NCBI GenBank assembly: GCA_946479035.1
Contig: CAMLDW010000001.1
Coordinates: forward strand, 1-64,000
Source of the DNA: an uncultured Chthonomonadaceae bacterium
GTDB lineage: Bacteria > Armatimonadota > Fimbriimonadia > Fimbriimonadales > Fimbriimonadaceae
Length of the DNA: 64,000 nt
Reading direction: 5' to 3'
Below are positions 53,472 to 62,245 of the stretch, one piece after another; position 1 is the first letter of the stretch, and every line of letters begins with the position of its first letter. The translations under genes were made by a program, and so were the position numbers. Below the pieces are notes generated by a model. The model searched no databases. It had not been told where the DNA came from and saw only the letters and a list, made by a program, of their open reading frames with translations.

Positions 53472-54090
53472 AGTGTCCAGACCGGTGGTTTATGGCGGCG
53501 TGCTGGTGCTCGCGATCGCCGGGCTCATCATGGCGAACTCGCCCCCAAGCTCTTCCCAGGCATCGACCGCTGCCAAAAAGGCCAGAGCGGCCAACGGGGT
53601 AGTGGCTCAGTTCGACGACCACGACTACAAGGACAGGTTCCCCAGACTGAACGAAGGGGCCAGGAACGCGTTTAACCCCTTGGTCGTACGCAAAGAAGGC
53701 GCCAACGGCGGTGCGCTAGCGCCCAACGAGATCCCGGCCTCGTACACGGGAGGAGAGGCAGGGTGGCTCTATACGGGTACGGTGATCGTGGACGAGGTGC
53801 CGAGCGCGCTTGTGGAGAACGAGGTGACGGGCGACTTTTTGTACCTAAAGGTCGGCGAGAAGCTGAAGAGGGCGGTGATTGCCCAGATCGCACCGACGTA
53901 CATAGTAGTGAATGGGGCGGCGGGCCAGATCCTGAGGCTTGACCTTTTGATTGACGCACCAGAGCCCGGCCAGGGAATCGACGCGATGGGGATCCAGCCA
54001 TTCAGGCCGGACGTGCCCGCGGCGCTGAGCGGGCCGATCGGTGGACCAATGGCTCAAGGCGCCCAGAACCAGAGGACGAACGCACAATGA
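53461..54090 (+). CDS. GspC/PilP-like coupling protein
   Basis: The 209-residue protein starts at GTG overlapping gspM by 11 nt. It has one membrane helix (VVYGGVLVLAIAGLIMA), a disordered linker, and a small beta domain (YTGTVIVDEVPSALVENEVTGDFLYLKVGEKL) resembling the homology region of GspC/PilP that docks onto the secretin. The C-terminus is Pro/Gln/Ala-rich. The assignment rests on order and layout more than sequence. Confidence 0.65.
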   Translation: MANKVSRPVVYGGVLVLAIAGLIMANSPPSSSQASTAAKKARAANGVVAQFDDHDYKDRFPRLNEGARNAFNPLVVRKEGANGGALAPNEIPASYTGGEAGWLYTGTVIVDEVPSALVENEVTGDFLYLKVGEKLKRAVIAQIAPTYIVVNGAAGQILRLDLLIDAPEPGQGIDAMGIQPFRPDVPAALSGPIGGPMAQGAQNQRTNAQ

Positions 54091-56576
54091 CGAAAGGCAG
54101 AACCATCCTGATGGCGCTCTTGGCGCTGACGCTGTCCGTGCCGGCCATGACGCAGGCGCAAGGGGGCGGCGGACGCTTTTCGACAGGGGGCGACACGGGG
54201 CAGCGGAACAGCTCCCCTTGGAGCGACTTCAAGCTCGACCCGAACAAGAAGGTCAAGCTCATGTTCCGCAACGCGAGCGTCGACAGCGTGATCGAGTTCT
54301 ACGCGAGCCAGTCCGGGATCATGATCCTAAAGGACCCCAAGCTGACGCAGAAGATCACGATCATCAGCCCGAACGAGGTGAAGATGAGCGACGCGTTCGA
54401 GATCCTGAACGCGCAGCTAGGGCTCATGGGCTTCCAGATGGAAAAGCAAGGGAACCTGCTGGTGATCAAGGCGCAAAGGTCTGACGGCGGCGGTTTCCCA
54501 GCGGGGTTCGATCCCAGCTCTCTGATCCCCAAGCCTGCAACGACCGAGCTCCGCGTGTATCGCATCAAGTACGCGAACGCGAGCGCGGTCTCCCAGGTGA
54601 TCAACGAGGTTTTCCTGCAGCGCGACCAGGCGAACAACCCGCTGCAGCAGTTCTTTGGTGGCGGTGGCGGCGGCGCCTTTGGCCGAGGCGGGCGCAACCA
54701 GGGGCGCAACGGCTTTGGCGGCGGGTTCAACCCCGCGCAGTTCAGCCAAGGGCAGCAGGGACCTACCGTGAGGGCGTCTTCGGACGACTATAGCAACACG
54801 GTGATCGTCAACGCGCCCAAGGAGCAGCAGTTCGAGGTCGAGGCGCTGATCGAGGAGATCGACCAGCAGACCGACACTCCGCAGGTCTCCAGGGTCTACC
54901 CGCTCGAGTTCGCGTTCGCGGCCGACGTCGCGCCGACGATCCAGAGCGTGCTCGCGGCGAACGAGAACACGGGCCGAGGCGGGCAGAACAACGCGAACAC
55001 GGACATTTTCACGCGCTTCAACCGGCAGCGACAAGGCATCACAGGCGGCGGCGCCGTGGTCGCGGACTCGCGCACCAACTCCGTCGTCGTGACGGCGACG
55101 GCGCAGAACCAGGAGATCGTCGGACAGGTGATCCAGCAGCTCGACCACAAGGTCGAGACCGTGGACTCCGCCTTCGTGCTTCCTCTCAGCAACGCGAGGG
55201 CCGACGACATCGCGAACCTGCTGAACCAGGCGTTCAGCTCCCGCACCGGCGCTAACCGCGGCACCACGAACCGGAACACGACCGGCGCCCGCACGACCAA
55301 CAACACCGGCGGCGCACGCAACAACGGAGGCGGCGGCGCTGGCGGCGGTGGAGGCGGTGGCGGTGGCGGCGGGCTCCAGTCCAACAGCGCGGACCCGAAC
55401 AACATGGCGCTCGACCTGGAGGACCCGGACGCGCAGTACGGAGACCTGCTGACACAGGTCACTTTCGGCACCGACCTGCTCGACCAGCAGTTCGGCGGCC
55501 AGCAGCAGCGGACGAACCAAGGCACCCAGGGTGGAACTTCGGTGCGCGGCCCCGGCGGGCAGATCGTCAACGCGAGGCAGGCACAAGGCCAGGTAACGAT
55601 CATCGCGGACCCGCAGACGAACAGCATCATCGTCGTCGGAGACCCGGAGAACGCGGAGATGATCCGCAACATCCTCGCGCAGCTCGACAAGATCCCGGAG
55701 CAGGTGATGATCGAGACGATCATCGTCGAGGCGACGCTGGACGCGACGACCAAGATGGGGATCGAGTGGGACATCGCCAACGGAAAGTTCCTGGGCAACA
55801 GCGGCGTGACCGGCAGCGGCAACACGGACTTCGGGCTGCAGACGACTCCGCCCGCGCAAGGGTTCCGCTACGGCGTGACCGGCGGCAACTTGGGCGGCTT
55901 CATCAACGCGCTGAAGACAGACGACAAGTTCAAGGTGCTCTCGACGCCCCGCATCTTCACGTCCAACAACGTGCAGGCCGAGATTAACATCAGCCAGAGC
56001 ATCCCGTACATCGTCAGCCAGCGCGAGGACGTAAACGGGAACTTCATCTTCAACTACGCGTTCCAGGACGTTGGCATCATCCTGACCGTCACCCCGCGCA
56101 TCACCAGCAACGGCATGGTGACGCTGGACGTGGTACAAACGGCGAACGACCTCCAGGGCTTCACGGACTTCAATGCGCCGATCGTCAACCAGCGCCAGGC
56201 GCAGACGACCGTGAGCGCGAAGGACGGCGACACGATCGTTCTGGGCGGCATCATGCGCACCCAGGTCAAGTCAACGGTGAAGAAGGTTCCGCTTCTGGGC
56301 GACATCCCGATCCTCGGCAACCTCTTCAGGTCGACGAGCAAGGAAGACCAGAAGACCGAGCTGCTAGTCTTCTTGACCCCGCGCATCGTGCACACGCCAG
56401 AGGAGGCCAAGCAGCTCAAAGACGACCAAGTGACGCAGCTCTCTGACGCTGCGAGGAAGCTTTACAACCGCGTACGACCGCCGGATACGACCGGCGGCAC
56501 GGGCGGCGGTGGAAATACGGGAGGCTCGACCGGTGGCACGACCGGCGGTACGACCGGTGGTTCAGGTGGCAAATAA
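54087..56576 (+). CDS. gspD: Secretin GspD
   Basis: The 829-residue outer-membrane channel starts at an ATGA overlap. It has a signal peptide, N0/N1 domains (KVKLMFRNASVDSVIEFYASQSG), further N domains with Gly-rich insertions (GGGGGAFGRGGRNQ near residue 193, and a run of glycines near 420-432), the secretin core (VLSTPRIFTSNNVQAEINISQSIPYI) and the exit signature VPLLGDIPILGNLFRS. The tail is a Thr/Gly repeat. It forms the dodecameric-type exit pore. Confidence 0.95.
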   Translation: MTKGRTILMALLALTLSVPAMTQAQGGGGRFSTGGDTGQRNSSPWSDFKLDPNKKVKLMFRNASVDSVIEFYASQSGIMILKDPKLTQKITIISPNEVKMSDAFEILNAQLGLMGFQMEKQGNLLVIKAQRSDGGGFPAGFDPSSLIPKPATTELRVYRIKYANASAVSQVINEVFLQRDQANNPLQQFFGGGGGGAFGRGGRNQGRNGFGGGFNPAQFSQGQQGPTVRASSDDYSNTVIVNAPKEQQFEVEALIEEIDQQTDTPQVSRVYPLEFAFAADVAPTIQSVLAANENTGRGGQNNANTDIFTRFNRQRQGITGGGAVVADSRTNSVVVTATAQNQEIVGQVIQQLDHKVETVDSAFVLPLSNARADDIANLLNQAFSSRTGANRGTTNRNTTGARTTNNTGGARNNGGGGAGGGGGGGGGGGLQSNSADPNNMALDLEDPDAQYGDLLTQVTFGTDLLDQQFGGQQQRTNQGTQGGTSVRGPGGQIVNARQAQGQVTIIADPQTNSIIVVGDPENAEMIRNILAQLDKIPEQVMIETIIVEATLDATTKMGIEWDIANGKFLGNSGVTGSGNTDFGLQTTPPAQGFRYGVTGGNLGGFINALKTDDKFKVLSTPRIFTSNNVQAEINISQSIPYIVSQREDVNGNFIFNYAFQDVGIILTVTPRITSNGMVTLDVVQTANDLQGFTDFNAPIVNQRQAQTTVSAKDGDTIVLGGIMRTQVKSTVKKVPLLGDIPILGNLFRSTSKEDQKTELLVFLTPRIVHTPEEAKQLKDDQVTQLSDAARKLYNRVRPPDTTGGTGGGGNTGGSTGGTTGGTTGGSGGK

Positions 56577-56577
56577 A

Positions 56578-57447
56578 ATGACAACGAACAGACTTATCGC
56601 TCTTGCAGCGATCTTCGTAGTGGCATCGGCGGCGTTCGCCCAGGGCGGCGGGGCCGGCGGAGGCGGCGGTCAGCGCGGCGGCCAAGGCCGTGGCGGCTTC
56701 GGCCAGCGCGGAGGGATGTTCCAGCAGAGCGAGGCCATGCTCCTTTCGCGGCCCGACGTCCAAAAGGACCTCAAGCTGACGGACGACCAGAAAAAGTCGC
56801 TCCAGGCGCTCCAAAAGGAGATGGGCGACAAGATGCGCGCTGAGTTCCAGGGGCTCGGTCGCGGCGGCAACGGCGGCAACGGTGGCAGCGGGGGCAACGG
56901 TGGCAACTTCCAGGAGATCCAGCAGAAGATGGAGGCCATGCAGAAGGAGGCCAATGACAAGGCGAAGGTGGTCCTGACCGAACAGCAGTGGAACCGGCTC
57001 GGGCAGATCAAGGTCCAGCTCGGCGGAGCGCAATCGTTCATCCAGGACGACTTGGCAAAGAAGCTCGGGCTCAAGGCCCAGCAGAAGATCGAAATCAACC
57101 ACCTCATCGAAGAGCAGCAGGCCGCGAACCAGCAGATCGCCATGAAGTTCCGCGACCAGAACGCGGACCGACAGGCGCTCATGGCGGAAATGCGAAAGAA
57201 CGACGTCACCCTGCGCGAAGAGGTCGTCAAGCTGCTGACCGACGACCAGAAGAAGACCCTTGCGAGCCTGGAAGGGCCGAAGTTCGAAGCCGACCCGAAC
57301 TATAACGGTGGCGGCTTTGGCGGAGGCTTCGGCGGAGGCGGACGCGGTGGTAACGGCGGCGGTGGCGCCGGCGGCGCCGGATCGACCGGCGGCGGCGCGG
57401 CTGGCACGCGCGGTGGCACGGGCGGCGGAACCGGCGGCGGTCTCTAG
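56578..57447 (+). CDS. Secreted Gly-rich protein with LTxxQ repeats, last gene of the T2SS operon
   Basis: The 289-residue protein has a signal peptide (LIALAAIFVVASAAFAQ), Gly-rich tracts at both ends, and three helical repeats with LTxxQ-type motifs (LTDDQKKSLQALQ, LTEQQWNRLGQIK, LLTDDQKKTLASLE), as in Spy/CpxP-like periplasmic proteins. It begins 1 nt after the gspD stop and precedes the terminator, so it is made together with the secretion machine. It could be a chaperone, an assembly aid or a substrate. No enzyme motif is seen. Confidence 0.75.
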   Translation: MTTNRLIALAAIFVVASAAFAQGGGAGGGGGQRGGQGRGGFGQRGGMFQQSEAMLLSRPDVQKDLKLTDDQKKSLQALQKEMGDKMRAEFQGLGRGGNGGNGGSGGNGGNFQEIQQKMEAMQKEANDKAKVVLTEQQWNRLGQIKVQLGGAQSFIQDDLAKKLGLKAQQKIEINHLIEEQQAANQQIAMKFRDQNADRQALMAEMRKNDVTLREEVVKLLTDDQKKTLASLEGPKFEADPNYNGGGFGGGFGGGGRGGNGGGGAGGAGSTGGGAAGTRGGTGGGTGGGL

Positions 57448-57465
57448 GCCCCTATCGAGAATCAG

Positions 57466-57502
57466 GCAGCGCCCCCGCCCTAGGCGGGGGCGCTGCTCTT
57501 TT
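57466..57502 (+). terminator. Strong intrinsic terminator of the T2SS operon
   Basis: A 14-bp perfect stem, GCAGCGCCCCCGCC (57466-57479) with GGCGGGGGCGCTGC (57483-57496), closes a CTA loop and is followed by TCTTTT. The loop is also the stop codon (TAG on the minus strand) of the convergent epimerase gene, whose last codons form one arm. Confidence 0.9.
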
Positions 57503-58484
57503 GTAAGGTGGCTAGGATCGCAGCCTGACGTTCGTCCGAGAGGCCCGCTTTGGGCGCCCCGGTGCCCTTCTCGGCCCGCCACCAGGCTGCGGTGTCGATG
57601 ACCGTCTCCTCCAGCGTTCGAAGGCTGAGTCCGGCGCGCAGGGCCTTGGCGTTGTCGACGCTGACGTACGCTTCGGATGTCCCATCGAGGGATACAACGA
57701 GGGGAAGGTCGCTCCAAGGTTCGGCACTAAAGGACGCGAGGGTCTTCCCGTCGACCCAGACTGGCTCCGCAACGCCGCCGAGGCAGGAGACGCCCCGCTC
57801 TATGAACGTGCGGAACGGCAAGGGCGGCGTTGGTCCGCAGACGTGGAAGGTGCCGCCAGTAGCGCGTTCGCAAAGGAGCACGATGAACGCTCCGAGGTCC
57901 CTTGCGTCGATGTACTGCACCGGCGCGCCGGAGAGGTCCGGCGCGACGAACGGGCCAGGCTGGGAGAAGCGGTACGGCCAGTAGGAAAAGCGGTCGGTAG
58001 GGTCGAGCGGCCCGACGACGAGCCCAGGGCGCACGGTCAGCGCCTTGTCCTCGTACGCTTCGCTGACCCTGCGCTCGCACAAGGCCTTGAGCCCGCCGTA
58101 GGTCTCGCCGTCCACGGCCTCCGTAGCGGGGTCAGAGAGCTCGAGCAGCGGCGCCTCCTCCGTCTGCATCGGAGTCTCCGTGTCGGCGTAGACGGAGATG
58201 CTTGAGACGAACACGTAGCGTCCGACCCTGCCCAGGAGCGCGTCGCACGAGAGCCCGACCACGCGAGGCACGTAGCCGCACGTGTCGATCACGGCGTCCC
58301 ACTGCCGGCCCTTTAGTAGGCCAAGGTCTTTCTCGCGGTCGCCGGCTATGGCCTCCACCCCCTCGATCGGGGTTGCGGCGCTCTTGCCGCGGTTGAAGAG
58401 GGTCACCCTGTGCCCGCGCGATAGCGCAGCCTCGACCGTGTGGCGGCCCACGAAGCGAGTTCCGCCGATGAACAGGAGGTCCAT
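57480..58484 (-). CDS. NAD-dependent epimerase/dehydratase (extended SDR)
   Basis: The 334-residue protein has the nucleotide motif FIGGTRFVGRH at residues 5-15, the acidic residue after strand 2 (LFNRGKS), DTCGYVP, FVSSISVYAD, and YGGLKALCE, which supplies the YxxxK catalytic pair. Proteins starting LFIGGTRFVGRH resemble the isoflavone-reductase/CSP41-like branch found in many bacteria. The substrate is unknown. The ATG follows TATAAC by 8 nt with no Shine-Dalgarno. Confidence 0.85.
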   Translation of the reverse strand: MDLLFIGGTRFVGRHTVEAALSRGHRVTLFNRGKSAATPIEGVEAIAGDREKDLGLLKGRQWDAVIDTCGYVPRVVGLSCDALLGRVGRYVFVSSISVYADTETPMQTEEAPLLELSDPATEAVDGETYGGLKALCERRVSEAYEDKALTVRPGLVVGPLDPTDRFSYWPYRFSQPGPFVAPDLSGAPVQYIDARDLGAFIVLLCERATGGTFHVCGPTPPLPFRTFIERGVSCLGGVAEPVWVDGKTLASFSAEPWSDLPLVVSLDGTSEAYVSVDNAKALRAGLSLRTLEETVIDTAAWWRAEKGTGAPKAGLSDERQAAILATLQKSSAPA

Positions 58485-58492
58485 GTGGCCCG

Positions 58493-58498
58493 GTTATA
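58493..58498 (-). promoter_or_regulatory. -10-like element TATAAC before the epimerase gene
   Basis: TATAAC (5 of 6) lies 8 nt before the ATG at 58484 and just after the terminator hairpin of the preceding gene. It gives a clean leaderless start. Confidence 0.45.
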
Positions 58499-58515
58499 CC
58501 GGGGTTAAGTTAGAT

Positions 58516-58543
58516 GGCCCCCGATCCGCAAGCGGTGGGGGCC
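58516..58543 (-). terminator. Hairpin terminator after the MBL-rhodanese gene
   Basis: GGCCCCC (58516-58522) and GGGGGCC (58537-58543) enclose a second stem CCGC/GCGG, making a stable hairpin 29 nt past the stop at 58573. The T-run is weak on the minus strand (ATCTAACTT), so efficiency is uncertain. Confidence 0.5.
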
Positions 58544-58572
58544 TTCGTGTGTGGGAGGAGGAAGCAAAGTCG

Positions 58573-60009
58573 CTATTTTGTCACTGGCCGGGCCCGACCC
58601 TCACCCACTTCCATCGGGCGGCCCACATTCCTATATGCGTCGAATCCGCCCGGAACGTTGCAAACGTTACAGAAACCGTGCCTTTTGAGCAGGCTGACCG
58701 CTATCAGCGACCTTCCGCCCGAGGCGCAGTGGACTGCAACTTTGCCGTCCCGCGGGACCTCCGCGAGCCTCTCTGAGAGATACCCCAAGGGGACGTGGAG
58801 GCTGCCGGGCACATGGGCCTCCGCGTACTCCCTGGAGGCTCGGACGTCAAGGACCTTGGCGTCCTGGTCTCCTAGCCTCTTGGGCTCGTACTGTTCAACG
58901 CTGTCCAGGGGGCCGGAGTTCTCCACATAGGCCTCCAGAGCCTCGGGCCCGAACCAGCCCTTCACGTCGTCGAGGCCGATCATGGCGAGGTCGCGGGCTG
59001 CGGCGTCGGCCTGGGCCTGGTCGGTCGCGATGAGTGTGACTGGCGCGTCGTAGCTCAGCAGCCAGCCGGCCCAGGTGGTGAAGCTTTTGAAGTGCGGGAT
59101 TACGATCGAGCCTGGAACGAGGCCCTCTAATATGAGCTCTTGGTCGCGTACGTCAACGACCTGCGCCTTGCTCTTGGCGAGAGGGGCGAGGCCGTCCTTG
59201 TCCAGGCGTTGCGGCCGTGGCAGGCGACCTAGGATCTTTGGGCCCGACTTGTTCAGGCGCTTCATCGTCGCGAAGTACTTTGGTGGCTCGGGCTGGCCGC
59301 TCAGGACCTCGTTGACGAACTCTTGCTCCGTGCTCGTTTTAAGGGCCCAGTTTGCCGCCTTCTCATAGCCGAGCGAGGAGACGGGAACGCCGCCCAGGCT
59401 CTTGCCGCACGCTGAGCCAGCCCCGTGCCCGGGCCAGATGAGGAGCCCGTCGTCGAGCTTCTTGAACTCCTTCAGGGAGGCGAAGAGCTGGCGCCCTCCT
59501 GCCTCCATCGTGCCTTTGATGTTCGCGGCGCGCTCGAGCAGGTCGGGGCGGCCCACGTCGCCGACGAACACGAAGTCTCCCGTAAACGCGCCGAGCGCCT
59601 TGGCGCTCGCGGGCTCGTCGGTGAGGACGAACGTGAGGTGCTCGGGGGTGTGCCCAGGGGTGTGGAGGACGTCGAGGCGGACGTTGCCGACGCGGATCTT
59701 GCTCCCGTGCTTGACCAGCGCGACGTTCGGGTCGTTGCGGAACTCGTACTGCCAGTCCGGGCCGCCCTCCTCGCTCAGGTAGATCCGCGCGCCGGTCCTT
59801 GCGGCGAGCTCGCGTGTGCCGCTGAGGTAGTCGGCGTGGATGTGGGTCTCGGTGACAGCGGCGATCTTGAGCCCTTCTGCCCTTGCCGCCCTGATGTACT
59901 GGTCTGCGTCGCGGTTCGGGTCGATCACAATCGCCTCGCCGGTCGCGGCACAGCCGACCAGGTAGCTGGCCTGTGCGAGCTTTTCGTCGAAGAACCGTCT
60001 GAGGACCAT
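58573..60009 (-). CDS. MBL-fold persulfide dioxygenase-like protein fused to rhodanese domains
   Basis: The 478-residue protein has an ETHE1/CstB-like metallo-beta-lactamase domain (residues 1-245: VTETHIHADYLSG, LHTPGHTPEHLTF, FVGDVGRPDL, WPGHGAGSACGKSLG). A degenerate rhodanese-like domain without Cys (VVDVRDQELILEGLVPGS) follows, then an active one (KVLDVRASREYAEAHVPGS, with VHCASGGRS carrying the catalytic Cys). It should oxidise glutathione- or CoA-type persulfides to sulfite or thiosulfate in sulfide detoxification. The ATG at 60009 is chosen because the family begins at this point; the longer frame enters the ATPase gene. Confidence 0.88.
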   Translation of the reverse strand: MVLRRFFDEKLAQASYLVGCAATGEAIVIDPNRDADQYIRAARAEGLKIAAVTETHIHADYLSGTRELAARTGARIYLSEEGGPDWQYEFRNDPNVALVKHGSKIRVGNVRLDVLHTPGHTPEHLTFVLTDEPASAKALGAFTGDFVFVGDVGRPDLLERAANIKGTMEAGGRQLFASLKEFKKLDDGLLIWPGHGAGSACGKSLGGVPVSSLGYEKAANWALKTSTEQEFVNEVLSGQPEPPKYFATMKRLNKSGPKILGRLPRPQRLDKDGLAPLAKSKAQVVDVRDQELILEGLVPGSIVIPHFKSFTTWAGWLLSYDAPVTLIATDQAQADAAARDLAMIGLDDVKGWFGPEALEAYVENSGPLDSVEQYEPKRLGDQDAKVLDVRASREYAEAHVPGSLHVPLGYLSERLAEVPRDGKVAVHCASGGRSLIAVSLLKRHGFCNVCNVPGGFDAYRNVGRPMEVGEGRARPVTK

Positions 60010-60088
60010 CGTAGTCGGGCCCGTCTTTCCGGGCACGCCCTCTAGTATGAAGCCCGGACCGGCCGGTTCCGGTCTTTTCCCTGTCACT

Positions 60089-62167
60089 CTAGGGCTTGAA
60101 CCGCAAGAGCCGCATGCCGTTGGCGACGACCATGAGGCTGACGCCCATGTCAGCGAACACCGCCATCCAGAGGGTGGCGTGGCCCATGAAATCGAGCGCC
60201 ATAAAGGCGGCCTTGATCGCCACGCTCGCGACGATGTTCTGGACGAGCACGCGCGACGTCTTGCGGCTGAGGCGCAGGAAGGTCGGGACTGCGGCGAGGT
60301 CCTCGTGCATAAGAGCGACATCGGCGGTCTCCACAGCCGCGTCGCTGCCTCCGATCCCCATTGCGATGCCGACGTCGGCCCGCGCAAGGGCAGGAGCGTC
60401 GTTCACTCCGTCTCCGACCATCGCGACGACGCCCTGGCCCGCCTTCTCGGAGATCCAGGCGAGCTTCTCTTCCGGCAGCATCTGGCTCCGGTAGTCCTGC
60501 ACCCCTGCGGCATCGGCGATCGTTCTCGCCGTGGCCTCGTTGTCGCCCGTGATGAGGTGCGTCCTCACACCCATCGAGTGCAGGCGCTGGATCGCGGCCG
60601 GAGTCGTCGGGCGGACGACGTCGCTGACGGCGAGGACCGCGACCGGCGTGTCCTCGCGCACGAGCACTACCGTCGTCTTTCCGTGCGCCTCGTATTCCGC
60701 GAGCTTGCCTTCCAGCTCGTGCGAGCAAAAGCCGCTCTCGTGGATCCAGCGGTGGTTGCCGATTCTGTACTTCGCGCCCTCGATCGTCGCCGAGGCGCCG
60801 AGGCCAGGGAAGGAGAGGAAGCCGTGCGCCTCGATCTGCGGCCCAGCGTAGGCGGCGAGCACGGCCTTGGCGATTGGGTGCTGGGATCGGCTCTCCACCG
60901 CTGCGGCGATCTGCAGGACCTTCAGGCCGTCGAGGTCAGCGAGTGGCTCGACGTCGGCGACGACGGGGTGCCCGATCGTGAGCGTGCCGGTCTTGTCGAA
61001 CGCGACGTCGGTCACTTGCGCGCCGCGCTCGAGGTGCGAGCCGCCCTTGATGACCATGCCAAGCCTCGCAGCGCGAGCCAGCGCGCTCACCACGGTGACG
61101 GGGGTCGAAATGACGAGCGCGCAAGGGCAGGCGATCACGAGGAGCACGAGCGCCTTGTACGCCCAGCCTTTCCAGTCGCCGTCGAAAAGCGGCGGGGCGA
61201 TGCCGACAAAGAGCGCCAGCGCGACCACTGCGGGCGTGTAGATGCGCGCGAAGCGGTCCACGAAGCGCTGCGTCGGTGCCCTCTCGGCCTGCGCCTGCTG
61301 CACGCTCGCGACGATCCGGTCGAGCATCGTCGCGCCGGCGGCGTGGGTGACGACGTAGTCGAGCGACCCGCTGCCGTTGAGCGCCCCGGCATACAGGCCG
61401 TCGCCGGCCTTCTTCGTGACAGGCATGCTTTCGCCCGTGATCGGGCCCTGGTCGACGTCGGAGGCGCCTTGCACGACGCGACCGTCGAAGGCTATCCTCT
61501 CGCCAGGCTTGACGCGCACGGTGTCGCTGGCCTCGACCTCTCCGACGAGCCGCTCCACGAACGCGCCTTGGTCGTTCTTGACGAGCGCGACCGGCGGAGT
61601 GAGGTCCATGAGCGACCTGACGGCCCGGTGCGCGCGCGCGAGGGACCTCGACTCGATAGCCTCCGCCATCGCGAACAGCGAGATCACCATCGCAGCCTCC
61701 GACCACTCGCCGAGCGAGAGCGCACCGATGACGGCGAGCGTCATGAGGAAGTTGATGTTGAGCGTCAGGGACCTGACGGAGGCCCAAGCCTTGAGCAGGA
61801 CTGGATAGCCGGATAGGAGGATGGCCGTGATGGAAAGAGAGATCGTAGAGGGGTTGTTGTCGCTGCGGACGATCAGGCTGGCCGTCTCAGAAAGGAACGC
61901 GAGGCAGACGGCGGTGCCGATGAGCCAGTTCTGACGCCTGTTGCGCGCTTCGATGTCGACTGGGGCGCCGGAGGGGTCCATGCCGACGCTGCGCAGGGCG
62001 TCCCGGATCGGCTGGTCGGTCTCCAGCTCGTGCTCCACCTTGAGCCGGCGCTCGATGAGGTCGAAGCTCATGCCACGGACGCCGTGTACACGGGACAGGC
62101 GGTTGCGGACGATCTGCTCCTCGGTGGGGCAGTCCATCTGCAGGATCGTGTACTCGGAGGTGGGCAT
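60089..62167 (-). CDS. P1B-type metal ATPase (Zn/Cd/Pb exporter-like)
   Basis: The 692-residue protein has one N-terminal HMA-like domain with LQMDCPTEEQIVRNRL (DCPTEE instead of CXXC), eight membrane helices, the CPC metal site in VIACPCALVISTP, the phosphorylation site DKTGTLT, the actuator TGES, and the hinge MVGDGVNDAPALARAD. In the last helix it has ADMGVSLMVVANGMRLL, where the Asp is typical of the Zn/Cd subgroup (ZntA/CadA). It exports divalent soft metals at ATP cost. The ATG at 62167 is preferred; a TTG at 62191 is possible. Confidence 0.92.
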   Translation of the reverse strand: MPTSEYTILQMDCPTEEQIVRNRLSRVHGVRGMSFDLIERRLKVEHELETDQPIRDALRSVGMDPSGAPVDIEARNRRQNWLIGTAVCLAFLSETASLIVRSDNNPSTISLSITAILLSGYPVLLKAWASVRSLTLNINFLMTLAVIGALSLGEWSEAAMVISLFAMAEAIESRSLARAHRAVRSLMDLTPPVALVKNDQGAFVERLVGEVEASDTVRVKPGERIAFDGRVVQGASDVDQGPITGESMPVTKKAGDGLYAGALNGSGSLDYVVTHAAGATMLDRIVASVQQAQAERAPTQRFVDRFARIYTPAVVALALFVGIAPPLFDGDWKGWAYKALVLLVIACPCALVISTPVTVVSALARAARLGMVIKGGSHLERGAQVTDVAFDKTGTLTIGHPVVADVEPLADLDGLKVLQIAAAVESRSQHPIAKAVLAAYAGPQIEAHGFLSFPGLGASATIEGAKYRIGNHRWIHESGFCSHELEGKLAEYEAHGKTTVVLVREDTPVAVLAVSDVVRPTTPAAIQRLHSMGVRTHLITGDNEATARTIADAAGVQDYRSQMLPEEKLAWISEKAGQGVVAMVGDGVNDAPALARADVGIAMGIGGSDAAVETADVALMHEDLAAVPTFLRLSRKTSRVLVQNIVASVAIKAAFMALDFMGHATLWMAVFADMGVSLMVVANGMRLLRFKP

Positions 62168-62245
62168 GCTCAGGTTTGTCCGGGTCAGCAAGGGTCGGTT
62201 TGGGCCATTTGTTCCCGCCGGGGCCCCGAGCCGGCCCGGACGTGC

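Noticed and set aside
55340..55380. Short tandem repeat (GGC/GGT run) in gspD as a phase-variation tract
   Set aside because: It is an in-frame poly-glycine linker with mixed codons; length changes by whole codons would not switch the gene off, and such linkers recur in this operon.
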